Made by a program: the position numbers and the translations under genes. From contig JADJUP010000038.1 in assembly GCA_016716965.1 (NCBI GenBank), positions 1-21,218 of the forward strand: a stretch of 21,218 nt of DNA. Reading direction: 5' to 3'. The notes under the pieces were generated by a model. It worked only from the letters and a program-made list of their open reading frames with translations. It was not told where the DNA came from and did no database searches. This document shows positions 1 through 7,658 of the stretch, piece by piece; position 1 is the first letter of the stretch, and each line of letters starts with the position of its first letter. The DNA comes from Sulfuritalea sp. (GTDB lineage: Bacteria; Pseudomonadota; Gammaproteobacteria; Burkholderiales; Rhodocyclaceae).

Positions 1-12
1 ATTCCTTTTCAT
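1..12 (-). CDS. Start of an unidentified gene running off the left edge
   Basis: Only the first four codons (ATG AAA AGG AAT) are inside the window, so the product cannot be named. The start is supported by a strong purine-rich ribosome binding site, GAGGAGAGAG, at about 14-23 on the complement, three to four bases before the ATG at 12-10. It lies about 70 bases downstream of the small RTX-like gene on the same strand and may share its transcript. Confidence 0.45.
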
Positions 13-82
13 TTCTCTCTCCTCAAATCTCGAAAACTTTCTGGCCCTCTCTCCAGCACCGCCGCGCCCACCTTCCCGCCAC

Positions 83-346
83 TCACCCCGCCACCCGATC
101 CATCAGTTCCTCCACCCCATAGCGGCTGCCATCCGCGAATTCGACGGTCTCGACGTCGCTGCCCATGGCGCCGATCAGGGCGATGAGTTCGCCGCCGCAG
201 GTGAGCATCAGGTACTGGCCGCAATCGCTGGCGCCGACGGCGAGGTCGGGCAGGCCACGGCCGGCGCCGAGGCGAACGGTCATCGCGTCGGCGGCGAGCG
301 GGCCGCCCTCCGCCACCAGACTGAGGTTTGCCGCCGCCGCGCTCAT
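83..346 (-). CDS. Small protein resembling the end of an RTX/haemolysin-type calcium-binding protein
   Basis: An 87-residue protein with no signal peptide or membrane segment. The start at 346 is chosen because GGAG lies eight bases upstream on the coding strand; the open frame extends further but its upstream residues look non-coding. The last third, VETVEFADGSRYGVEELMDRV, has the pattern (V-E-x-[IV]-E-F-A-D-G-[ST]) seen near the C-terminus of haemolysin-type calcium-binding proteins, which often carry the uncleaved type I secretion signal. No GGxGxD calcium repeats are present. The neighbourhood fits: a HlyB/HlyD-type export system lies upstream on the same strand. It could be a degraded RTX substrate, a very small exported protein, or an unrelated protein with a chance match. 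The family link is inference from one motif. Confidence 0.5.
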   Translation of the reverse strand: MSAAAANLSLVAEGGPLAADAMTVRLGAGRGLPDLAVGASDCGQYLMLTCGGELIALIGAMGSDVETVEFADGSRYGVEELMDRVAG

Positions 347-506
347 GCGCCCCACTCCGCTATCGTGGCCTTCATGTGTCCGACATTGCCCATTGCCTGC
401 CCTCCTCCCGGATTCCCGTTGCTTTGCCACCGCTTGCCGCCGTGTCGCCAGCGCCGACTTTTGAACCACTGCATCCCGGCGCTGGACGCTTCCCCTGCGA
501 TGGCGT

Positions 507-527
507 AAAGTAAGGATTCCTTACTTT
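507..527. promoter_or_regulatory. Palindromic operator upstream of the AbrB/PIN pair
   Basis: A perfect inverted repeat with ten-base arms, AAAGTAAGGA (507-516) and TCCTTACTTT (518-527), separated by one base. It ends 17 bases before the antitoxin ATG at 545. AbrB/MazE-type antitoxins bind palindromes in their own promoters, so this is the expected autoregulatory site. Binding is inferred from position and symmetry. Confidence 0.7.
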
Positions 528-544
528 CCGCTTCAGCGCCCGTC

Positions 545-793
545 ATGCTCGCCAAACTCACTTCCAAGAACCAATTGACCTTGCCCAAGAGCATCACCGC
601 CGCCGTCGGCGCGGCGGAATATTTCGATGTCGAGGCCAGCAATGGCTGTATCGTGCTGACGCCGGTGCGCATCCAGCGCGGCGATGCGGTGCGCGCCAAG
701 TTGGCTGAGCTCGACCTCCAGGAACAGGACACGGCCGATGCTGTAGCGTGGGCACGGCAAGCCGCAACTGGCAAGCCTGCACGCAAGAAATGA
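545..793 (+). CDS. AbrB/SpoVT-type antitoxin of a PIN toxin pair
   Basis: An 82-residue protein. Residues 3-45 match the swapped-hairpin AbrB/MazE DNA-binding fold, beginning LAKLTSKNQLTLPKSI, the classic pattern of a first strand followed by Q-[LV]-T-[LI]-P. The C-terminal tail (about 46-82) is charged and probably wraps the toxin. Proteins of this type neutralise the partner toxin and, as a complex with it, repress their own operon. No strong Shine-Dalgarno sequence precedes the ATG. The stop codon overlaps the next gene's start (ATGA at 790-793), so the two are almost certainly translationally coupled. The palindrome just upstream is the likely operator. Recognition rests on the fold signature and the context. 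Confidence 0.85.
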   Translation: MLAKLTSKNQLTLPKSITAAVGAAEYFDVEASNGCIVLTPVRIQRGDAVRAKLAELDLQEQDTADAVAWARQAATGKPARKK

Positions 794-1221
794 CGCGCTC
801 GCCGCGCGTGGTGATCGACACGAATCTGGTCCTGTCGGCACTGGTTTTCGCGAGTGGCCGGCTTACGCCCCTGCGGCTGGCGTGGCAGGACCAGCGCGTG
901 CTGCCGCTGGTGTCGCGCGCCACGGCCGCCGAATTGATCCGCGCCCTGACCTACCCGAAGTTCAAGCTGGCCGCGCATGAGCAGGAAGAACTGCTGGCGG
1001 ACTACCTTCCCTATTGCAAGACGGTGCGCATACCCGTTCCGCCGCCGGCGACGCCGCCCTGTCGGGATGCATTCGACGTGCCCTTTCTGGAATTGGCGCT
1101 GGCCGGCAAGGCCGATGCGCTGGTGACCGGCGACAAGGATCTGCTGAGCCTTGCCGGTGAATTGGCGTGCCCGATCCTCGGTGCGGAGCAGTTCTTGAGC
1201 GCATTCAATATTGCGGGGTGA
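790..1221 (+). CDS. PIN-domain toxin, probable ribonuclease
   Basis: A 143-residue protein filling the usual size of a single PIN domain. PIN toxins are Mg2+-dependent ribonucleases that cleave RNA when freed from the antitoxin. The acidic active-site set is visible: D10 in VVIDTNLVLSAL, E48 in AAELIRAL, D93 and D96 in CRDAFDVPFLELAL, and D115 in LVTGDKDLL. The layout matches the 'putative toxin, PIN family' group paired with AbrB-type antitoxins. The open frame extends upstream to 748, but the ATG at 790 is chosen because it overlaps the antitoxin stop in the ATGA arrangement and puts the DTN motif at residue 10, as in relatives. The gene looks intact. The RNA target cannot be told from sequence. 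Confidence 0.88.
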   Translation: MTRSPRVVIDTNLVLSALVFASGRLTPLRLAWQDQRVLPLVSRATAAELIRALTYPKFKLAAHEQEELLADYLPYCKTVRIPVPPPATPPCRDAFDVPFLELALAGKADALVTGDKDLLSLAGELACPILGAEQFLSAFNIAG

Positions 1222-1315
1222 CGCCCTTGATCGGGGTTTCGCTACACGGGCCGGCAAGTCGACCTCCCGGGGGCATCCGGCAAGACGCACCGCATGCAGC
1301 ACCGGCACGCCGGTA

Positions 1316-1412
1316 TTCTGAAAGAAAGCCTGGATTCGGGTCAAGCCTGGAATGACCAAGTCTTGATCCAGCCAAGAATGCTTGCCCCGAACCCGATCCG
1401 GGTCGAAAGTCT
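1316..1412. repeat. Possible remnant of a dispersed intergenic repeat
   Basis: The 245 bases between the PIN toxin and the brnT remnant contain no gene. The segment has GCCTGGATTCGGGTCAAGCC followed by TGGAATGAC, which resembles a dispersed intergenic repeat of many proteobacteria (GGATTC..GGGTCAAG..GGAATGAC). A later CCCGATCCGGGTCG has related composition. Only one copy is visible here, so the repeat call rests on resemblance alone. Confidence 0.3.
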
Positions 1413-1433
1413 GAAAGGCGGATGGCCACCTAC

Positions 1434-1460
1434 TTGACGGTACAGACTTTTGCATACGAT
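1434..1460 (+). promoter_or_regulatory. Possible relic promoter of brnT
   Basis: TTGACG at 1434-1439 and TACGAT at 1455-1460, 15 bases apart and just upstream of the brnT ATG at 1467. The spacing is short for a sigma-70 promoter, so this may be weak or decayed. Confidence 0.3.
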
Positions 1461-1466
1461 TGCTCC

Positions 1467-1716
1467 ATGAGAATCGAGTTCGATCCGAAGAAAGCGGCAA
1501 GCAATCTGAAGAAGCACGGAGTGTCGTTTGAAGAGGCGGCTTCCGCCTGCTACGCCTTGCACGGGTATCGACGATCCACGCGGAAGGCGAGTGCACTGCA
1601 TGTTCTGCTTGCGAAAAGCCATAGCCAGGAGGTAAGCGCCATGGTTGAGCGTGCGGCGAGGAGACACCCATCCACTTCGACCGATGACCAGGAAAGAGGT
1701 GACGAGCTATGCGTAA
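1467..1716 (+). pseudogene. brnT: Decayed BrnT-type ribonuclease toxin
   Basis: The first 25 residues, starting MRIEFDPKKAASNLKKHGVS and continuing FEEAA, are the unmistakable start of BrnT, a small RelE-fold ribonuclease toxin. The frame is then lost. A piece resembling the next BrnT segment (GIDDPRG) is in a different frame from about 1564. A C-terminal-like piece (RGDTHPLRPMTRKEVTSYA) appears further on, after an in-frame stop at 1633, and ends at TAA 1714-1716. That TAA overlaps the brnA ATG (ATGCGTAA), preserving the original operon junction. BrnT normally has about 90 residues; this stretch has the right length but at least one net frameshift and a stop. The toxin is therefore very probably inactive. 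Confidence 0.75.
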
Positions 1717-1895
1717 GGAATACGACTTCAGCGGCGCCAAACGCGTCAAGGACGTGCCCCATCTTGGGCGCTGAAGCCGAGATGCGGCAAATCGCGCATT
1801 ACGAAGCGCGGGACGCCCGGTTGCCGCCAATCCCAAGGCAGCCGAGCAGCGGCGATAGTTATCAGACCATCGATGCCCTGAAAAGATGTCGCTGG
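1709..1895 (+). pseudogene. brnA: Decayed BrnA-type antitoxin
   Basis: The ATG at 1709 begins MRKEYDFSGAKRVKDVPHL, a typical BrnA N-terminus (K-E-Y-D-F-S-x-A-K-R), but the frame stops at 1772-1774 after 21 codons. Fragments that look like later BrnA segments follow in other frames: KSRIT at about 1789 (compare K-T-R-I-T-I-R-L-D) and SYQTIDALKR at about 1857-1886 (compare G-Y-Q-T-x-I-N-A-L-L-R). BrnA is normally a ribbon-helix-helix antitoxin that represses brnTA and neutralises BrnT. The gene is broken by more than one indel. The first fragment is a firm match; the later two are weaker and positional. Confidence 0.65.
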
Positions 1896-1997
1896 GCTTG
1901 TCCAGGGCCACGTGGTCCGCCAGGCTCGGCAGAGCGCCCGCCTGAATGCCCCGCTCACGACTGGGCGAAGGACCACTCTCCGGTCGTGATCGATCAC

Positions 1998-3431
1998 TCA
2001 CCGCTCCCGCAAACTCTCGCTGCCATGCTGCAGCAACGGGCTCAGGAAATACTCGATCACCCGCCGCTTGCCGGTCTTGATTTCCACGCTCACCGCCATG
2101 CCGGCCGAGAGATTCACGGTCTTGTCCTCCACCTGCACCGTGGCGCGCTGCAACCTGGCGCGGGTTGAGTAGATCGGGCCGCGCTTTTCATCGTTGATGG
2201 CGTCGCGCGAGACGTGGACCAGGTTCGCGGGGATCGTGCCGTACTTGGTGAAGGGGAAGGTCTCGACCTTGACTTCGGCCTCCTGCCCGGCGTTCACGAA
2301 ACCGATGTCCTTGTTCTCGAGGAAGGCTTCGACTTCCAGCGCGTCGTCCTTCGGCACGATGACCATCAGGGTCTGGGCTTCGGTGACGACGCCGCCGACC
2401 GTATGCACGGCGAGCTGCTGCACGGTGCCGTCGACCGGCGCGGTGAGCGTCATCAGTTTGCCGCGCGTGTCCGACTTGACCAGTTCCTGGCCGTAGCCGG
2501 TGGCCTTCTGCTCGGCCTCGTTGAGGCTGTCGAGCGCCAGGCGACGGGTTTCGGCGAGGGCCGAGTTGCGCTGGCCGCGCGCTTCGTCGATGGCGGCGGC
2601 GAGTTCCCGGAGGCGGCTTTTCTGGGTTTGCAGGTCGGCTTCCTGCTCGATGCGCGCCTGTTCCTTTTCCAGGTAGCCGTGTTTGGAAATGAAGTTCTTG
2701 TCCACCAGGCCCTTGAAGTCCTCGGCGCGCTGGCGGGCGATGGGCACGGTCTGCTCCAGCTTGCGCACGATCTCTTCGGTGGAGCGGCGCTCGGCTTCGC
2801 GCTTGGCGATCTCGGCGTCGATGCGCGCGACGCGGGCCTGGTATTCGCCGTGTTGGCCGTCGAGGATGCGCTGCTCTTGCGCGATACGTTCGACGGCGAT
2901 GTTGGCGGGCGGCTCGATGCGTGGCGCGCGGCCGGCCGCGAGCGCGGCGAGTAAGGCCCGGGCGCGGGCGGCCTGCAGCCTCGAGGTGGTCAGGTCGTTG
3001 CCGGTGCGCGTGCTGTCGGCCCGCGCCATGGTGGCGTCGAGTTCGACCAGCACCTGCCCGGCCTTGACGGCCTGGCCGTCGACGACGTGGATGGCCTTGA
3101 CCGCGGCGGTCTCGATCGGCTGGATCAGCTTGCTGCCGGCATTGGGCACGATCTTGCCCTGCGCCGTGGCGACCACGTCGATGTGGCCGAAGATGGCCCA
3201 CAGCACGGCGATCGATGCAAATGCAATGAGCAGCCAGGCGACGATGCGCGGCGCCGGCGAGACCGGTGTTTCCTGCAACTCGAGTGCGGCGGGGAGGAAT
3301 TGCGCTTCGTGCGGCAGGCGCGGCGGCGGGTCAAGTTCCCTGCGGATCTTCCAGACGTGGCTGAAGACGGCGGCGTAGCGCTTGAGCAGGTCGAGCGTGG
3401 CTTGCAGGCGGAGGGTGAGGGCTTGGGTCAT
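1998..3431 (-). CDS. HlyD-type periplasmic adaptor of a type I secretion system
   Basis: A 477-residue membrane fusion protein, the length of classical HlyD. It links the inner-membrane ABC transporter to an outer-membrane TolC-like channel. Visible parts: a cytoplasmic N-terminus of about 60 residues, one membrane helix (about 63-82, IVAWLLIAFASIAVLWAIFG), a lipoyl/barrel-sandwich half (about 96-135, with GQAVKAGQVLVELD), a long alpha-helical hairpin rich in Arg, Glu and Ala (about 136-330), the second lipoyl half (APVDGTVQQLAVHTVGGVV), and a C-terminal beta-barrel ending in the family-typical SVEIKTGKRRVIEYFLSPL. The ATG at 3431 gives a normal HlyD, but its ribosome binding site is poor. 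The frame is open upstream for a further 168 codons into a GIY-YIG domain, so a 645-residue fusion is possible. Its natural partner, the ABC transporter, is 1.3 kb upstream rather than adjacent. Confidence 0.9.
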   Translation of the reverse strand: MTQALTLRLQATLDLLKRYAAVFSHVWKIRRELDPPPRLPHEAQFLPAALELQETPVSPAPRIVAWLLIAFASIAVLWAIFGHIDVVATAQGKIVPNAGSKLIQPIETAAVKAIHVVDGQAVKAGQVLVELDATMARADSTRTGNDLTTSRLQAARARALLAALAAGRAPRIEPPANIAVERIAQEQRILDGQHGEYQARVARIDAEIAKREAERRSTEEIVRKLEQTVPIARQRAEDFKGLVDKNFISKHGYLEKEQARIEQEADLQTQKSRLRELAAAIDEARGQRNSALAETRRLALDSLNEAEQKATGYGQELVKSDTRGKLMTLTAPVDGTVQQLAVHTVGGVVTEAQTLMVIVPKDDALEVEAFLENKDIGFVNAGQEAEVKVETFPFTKYGTIPANLVHVSRDAINDEKRGPIYSTRARLQRATVQVEDKTVNLSAGMAVSVEIKTGKRRVIEYFLSPLLQHGSESLRER

Positions 3432-3935
3432 GATTTGGCCCGCGCCCTTCGACAAGCTCAGGGCGAACGGAGGTCTGGCGTCGTGGTGAGCCTCCGGCCA
3501 AACGGAGGTTTGCCGTTCGTGGTGACCCTCCGAGGCTTGCCGTTCGTGGTGAGCCTGTCGAACCACCAACTGCCCTTCCTTCGGCGGGCTCAGGGCGATC
3601 GGAAAGGCAGGCTCAGGGCGAACGGAAGGCTGTGCTTCGACCGGTTCAGGGCGAATGGATGAACGGGCAAAACGCGAGACTTCGTCCCAGTCGCCGCGAA
3701 TCATCGCTTCCTTCTTCTTGCGACCCCAACCCTTAATTTGCTGCTCCGAGGCGAGCGCTTCCTCGCGTGTGGGGAAGTCTTGCGAGAAGACGCATTCGAG
3801 CGGGCGCCGGCTGAACGTATAGCAGCTGGGAATGGCGCCCGAGGAATGTTGGGCGATCCTGCTTTCCAGGTTGTCCGTGTGTCCGGTGTAATAGCTGCCG
3901 TCGGCACAGCGGAGGATGTAGACCCAGAAACTCAT
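3432..3935 (-). CDS. GIY-YIG nuclease domain, reading in frame into the HlyD gene
   Basis: Residues 1-92 form a compact GIY-YIG nuclease of the small single-domain type. The signature is present: VYI (5-7), YTGH (16-19), R26, H30, and E64 in ASEQQIKGW as the likely metal ligand; the basic GRKKKEAMIRGDW segment follows. Such proteins cut or nick DNA by one-metal hydrolysis; the substrate of this one is unknown. The start at 3935 has an excellent ribosome binding site, AAAGGAGG, four bases upstream. No stop codon follows: residues 93-168 are translated palindromic repeats (RPEPVEA, VRQAHHERQ, ALSLSKG), and then the HlyD sequence begins at residue 169. The end given here is therefore the domain and linker boundary, not a stop. 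Repeats lie on both sides of the domain. It may once have been a free-standing gene that lost its stop. Confidence 0.75.
3445..3660. repeat. REP-like palindromic repeat cluster inside the GIY-YIG/HlyD linker
   Basis: Several partial and inverted copies of a roughly 25-base unit, CCCTTCGACAAGCTCAGGGC followed by GAACGG. One good copy is at 3445-3470. Related pieces are at 3511-3533, 3539-3567, 3590-3598, 3610-3625 and 3636-3660, in both orientations and with variants (GTTCGTGGTGAGCCTGTCGA). The unit is partly palindromic and has the look of a bacterial REP element. In this position it is translated as the linker of the fusion frame. Confidence 0.8.
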
Positions 3936-3951
3936 CGCGCCTCCTTTGCGT

Positions 3952-4048
3952 GCCCTTCGACAGGGCCTGTCCTGAGCCAGTCGAAGGGCTCAGGGCGAAC
4001 GGGGTCGTGGTGATGCGTGTGCCCTTCGACTGGCTCAGGGCGAACGGA
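3952..4048. repeat. REP-like palindromic repeat cluster upstream of the GIY-YIG frame
   Basis: The same repeat family as at 3445-3660: GCCCTTCGACAGG at 3952-3964, an inverted partner CCTGAGCCAGTCGAAGGGCT at about 3971-3990 running into CAGGGCGAACGG, and a further copy GCCCTTCGACTGGCTCAGGG with CGAACGG at 4021-4047. The cluster sits between the GIY-YIG start and the hicA promoter. Together the two clusters bracket the nuclease domain. Confidence 0.8.
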
Positions 4049-4072
4049 TGAACGCGCCAGACCCAAGAGTGG

Positions 4073-4101
4073 TTGATAAACACAACACAAGTGTTTAATA
4101 T
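4073..4101 (+). promoter_or_regulatory. hicAB promoter with an operator-like palindrome inside it
   Basis: TTGATA (4073-4078) and TAATAT (4096-4101) are 17 bases apart, a near-consensus sigma-70 promoter. An inverted repeat, TAAACAC (4077-4083) and GTGTTTA (4091-4097) with a seven-base spacer, lies between and across the two boxes, where a repressor would block polymerase. HicB-type antitoxins repress their own promoter, so it is the obvious candidate ligand. Transcription would start at about 4108, at or next to the hicA ATG. Confidence 0.65.
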
Positions 4102-4108
4102 TTGCCGC

Positions 4109-4288
4109 ATGAACTCGAAACAGCTGAAGAAATGGCTTGAGCAGCAGGGGGCTACCTTCCTGCCGGCCAAGGGCTCTCATCTGAAGGTTCTTTTGAATGG
4201 ACGGCAGACGATCCTGCCCATGCACGGCACGGCGGAACTCGGCAAAGGGCTTGAGGCCGCGATCAAACGCCAACTTGGCTTGAAGTGA
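4109..4288 (+). CDS. hicA: HicA mRNA interferase toxin
   Basis: A 59-residue protein of typical HicA size with the double-stranded-RNA-binding-like fold. It begins MNSKQLKKWLEQQGA and carries the catalytic histidine H24 in the G-S-H-x-K/H context (AKGSHLKVL), followed by the conserved T-I-L-P-M-H-G segment and the C-terminal helix IKRQLGL. HicA cleaves mRNA and arrests growth unless bound by HicB. The ATG at 4109 is chosen because it places residues as in relatives; an upstream in-frame ATG at 4073 lies inside the promoter. No ribosome binding site precedes 4109, and the predicted transcription start is at the ATG, so the message may be leaderless. The gene appears intact, unlike the brnTA pair nearby. 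Confidence 0.92.
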   Translation: MNSKQLKKWLEQQGATFLPAKGSHLKVLLNGRQTILPMHGTAELGKGLEAAIKRQLGLK

Positions 4289-4297
4289 GGACAGATA

Positions 4298-4714
4298 ATG
4301 TTTGACTATCCCGTAATCCTGACGCCCGACGACGGCACCGTGCTGGTCAGCTTTCCCGATGTGCCCGAGGCGATCACCTTCGGCGCCGATACGGACGAAG
4401 CGCTTATGTACGCGGTGGATGCGCTTGAATCCGCGCTGTCGTTCTACGTCGACGACCGCAAGCCGTTGCCTGTTCCGGGCAAACCAAAACGCGGGCAAAA
4501 GACGGTGCGTCCGTCCGCGCTGGAATGCGCCAAGCTGGGCGTCTACCAGGCGATGACGGAACAGGGAATCCGCAAGTCGGAACTGGCGCGCCGCCTGGGC
4601 TGGCACATGCCGCAGGTGGATCGGCTGTTCGATCTGAAGCATGCCTCGCGGCTCGACCAGATCGAAGCGGCGGCGCGGGCCTTGGGGCGGCAGGTCGAGG
4701 TGTCGGTTACTTAG
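4298..4714 (+). CDS. hicB: HicB antitoxin and repressor
   Basis: A 138-residue antitoxin paired with HicA, nine bases downstream of the hicA stop. The GAGG ribosome binding site overlaps the hicA stop codon. Residues 1-60 form the degraded RNase-H-like HicB domain (YPVILTPDDGTVLVSFPDVP), which blocks the toxin. Residues 85-138 form a helix-turn-helix domain of the XRE/Cro kind (KSELARRLGWHMPQVDRLFDL), which would bind the operator in the promoter upstream of hicA. The gene ends 17 bases before the end of the convergent ABC transporter gene. Size and domains are normal for HicB with a DNA-binding tail. Confidence 0.93.
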   Translation: MFDYPVILTPDDGTVLVSFPDVPEAITFGADTDEALMYAVDALESALSFYVDDRKPLPVPGKPKRGQKTVRPSALECAKLGVYQAMTEQGIRKSELARRLGWHMPQVDRLFDLKHASRLDQIEAAARALGRQVEVSVT

Positions 4715-4731
4715 CATCGCGCGTTTTCCCA

Positions 4732-6903
<2,172 letters not shown>

Positions 6904-6941
6904 TGCCGACTTTGGCGAGATGCAAGTTTCCCGGACTCACG

Positions 6942-6960
6942 AAAACCCGCACGGAGCGGG
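6942..6960 (-). promoter_or_regulatory. Small GC hairpin followed by a short T run in the transporter leader
   Basis: On the minus strand CCCGC, loop TCCGT, GCGGG is followed by TTTTC, ending about 40 bases before the ATG of the ABC transporter. It looks like a weak terminator or attenuator. The five-pair stem and four-base T run make the call tentative. Confidence 0.35.
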
Positions 6961-7445
6961 CTCAACCAGCCTTGCGGCCAAGAGTGCCTGAGTGTCGATT
7001 TTTGCTCCCCTCCAAGATTTCTTTTTTGTATCGTACTTCGAATTTCAGAGGTCTTGCCGATCGTAAAAAACGATCCCACGAGCTCAAGCAAAAATACCGG
7101 TGGCCTCCTGCAACTTTCACGCCTGTTGAATCGCGACGCCGTAATGAATCCGAAGTGAAAAATGCGACAAATTCGAATCACCAGAACCCAAACTGGCTGG
7201 CATATGCACAAAGAACTATGCCCAACGCCATCTCACCCATGGCTTGCAGGGCACTTTCCCAAAACCAAGGTTCAGAGCCGCATTGAAAGCAGTTGAAGGT
7301 TCAACGACCCATGCCGCGCAATGAAGATCGTTCAACCGTAAAGCGATTCCAAGAAACGACAATCGATTCCCATGAGCGAAAACCGGACAACAAATTTCCT
7401 CGATTGTTTATGACTCGAAGCTACCAGTTCGGGAGAAGAAATACA

Positions 7446-7468
7446 CCTGTCAGAAATGACAGGTTTTT
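7446..7468 (+). terminator. Intrinsic terminator-like hairpin with no gene upstream
   Basis: A perfect seven-base stem, CCTGTCA (7446-7452) and TGACAGG (7457-7463), with a GAAA tetraloop and then TTTTT at 7464-7468, and a second T run at 7474-7478. On the plus strand this is a textbook Rho-independent terminator shape. No plus-strand gene precedes it in the 540 bases back to the transporter. Confidence 0.6.
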
Positions 7469-7658
7469 GAAGATTTTTGAAGATACTTGCGAAATAAGTC
7501 GAAACATTGCCGATGACAAATGCTGGTCGTTATTGGTGCACTGCGATTCGCTGCCGACTGTTTCTGTTGACGGTTATCCGCATTCCGATGCCAGCGCGAT
7601 GCGATGGATCGACGATAATTCCCCGCTCCGGCATCGTCCGCCAACCCGGATCCTGACC

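Larger units (their letters stand above)
6904..7658. other. Long divergent intergenic region with no convincing gene
   Basis: About 750 bases, visibly richer in A and T than the rest, separating the ABC transporter (minus) from the lipoprotein (plus). Open frames on both strands exist but have no ribosome binding sites or family-like composition. It holds a GC hairpin in the transporter leader (6946-6960), the short palindrome GTTGAAGGTTCAAC (7292-7305), a clear terminator (7446-7468) and a ten-base tandem repeat TTTTTGAAGA (7464-7483). The composition may mean foreign origin or a long regulatory region. Confidence 0.6.

Noticed and set aside
343..2001. A 552-codon minus-strand open frame across the AbrB/PIN and brnTA region
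   Set aside because: It runs antisense to an intact PIN toxin and antitoxin and to recognisable brn fragments, and its own translation has no family features.
3445..4048. CRISPR array
   Set aside because: Copies are irregularly spaced, in both orientations and partly palindromic, with no uniform spacers and no cas genes; REP-like repeats fit better.
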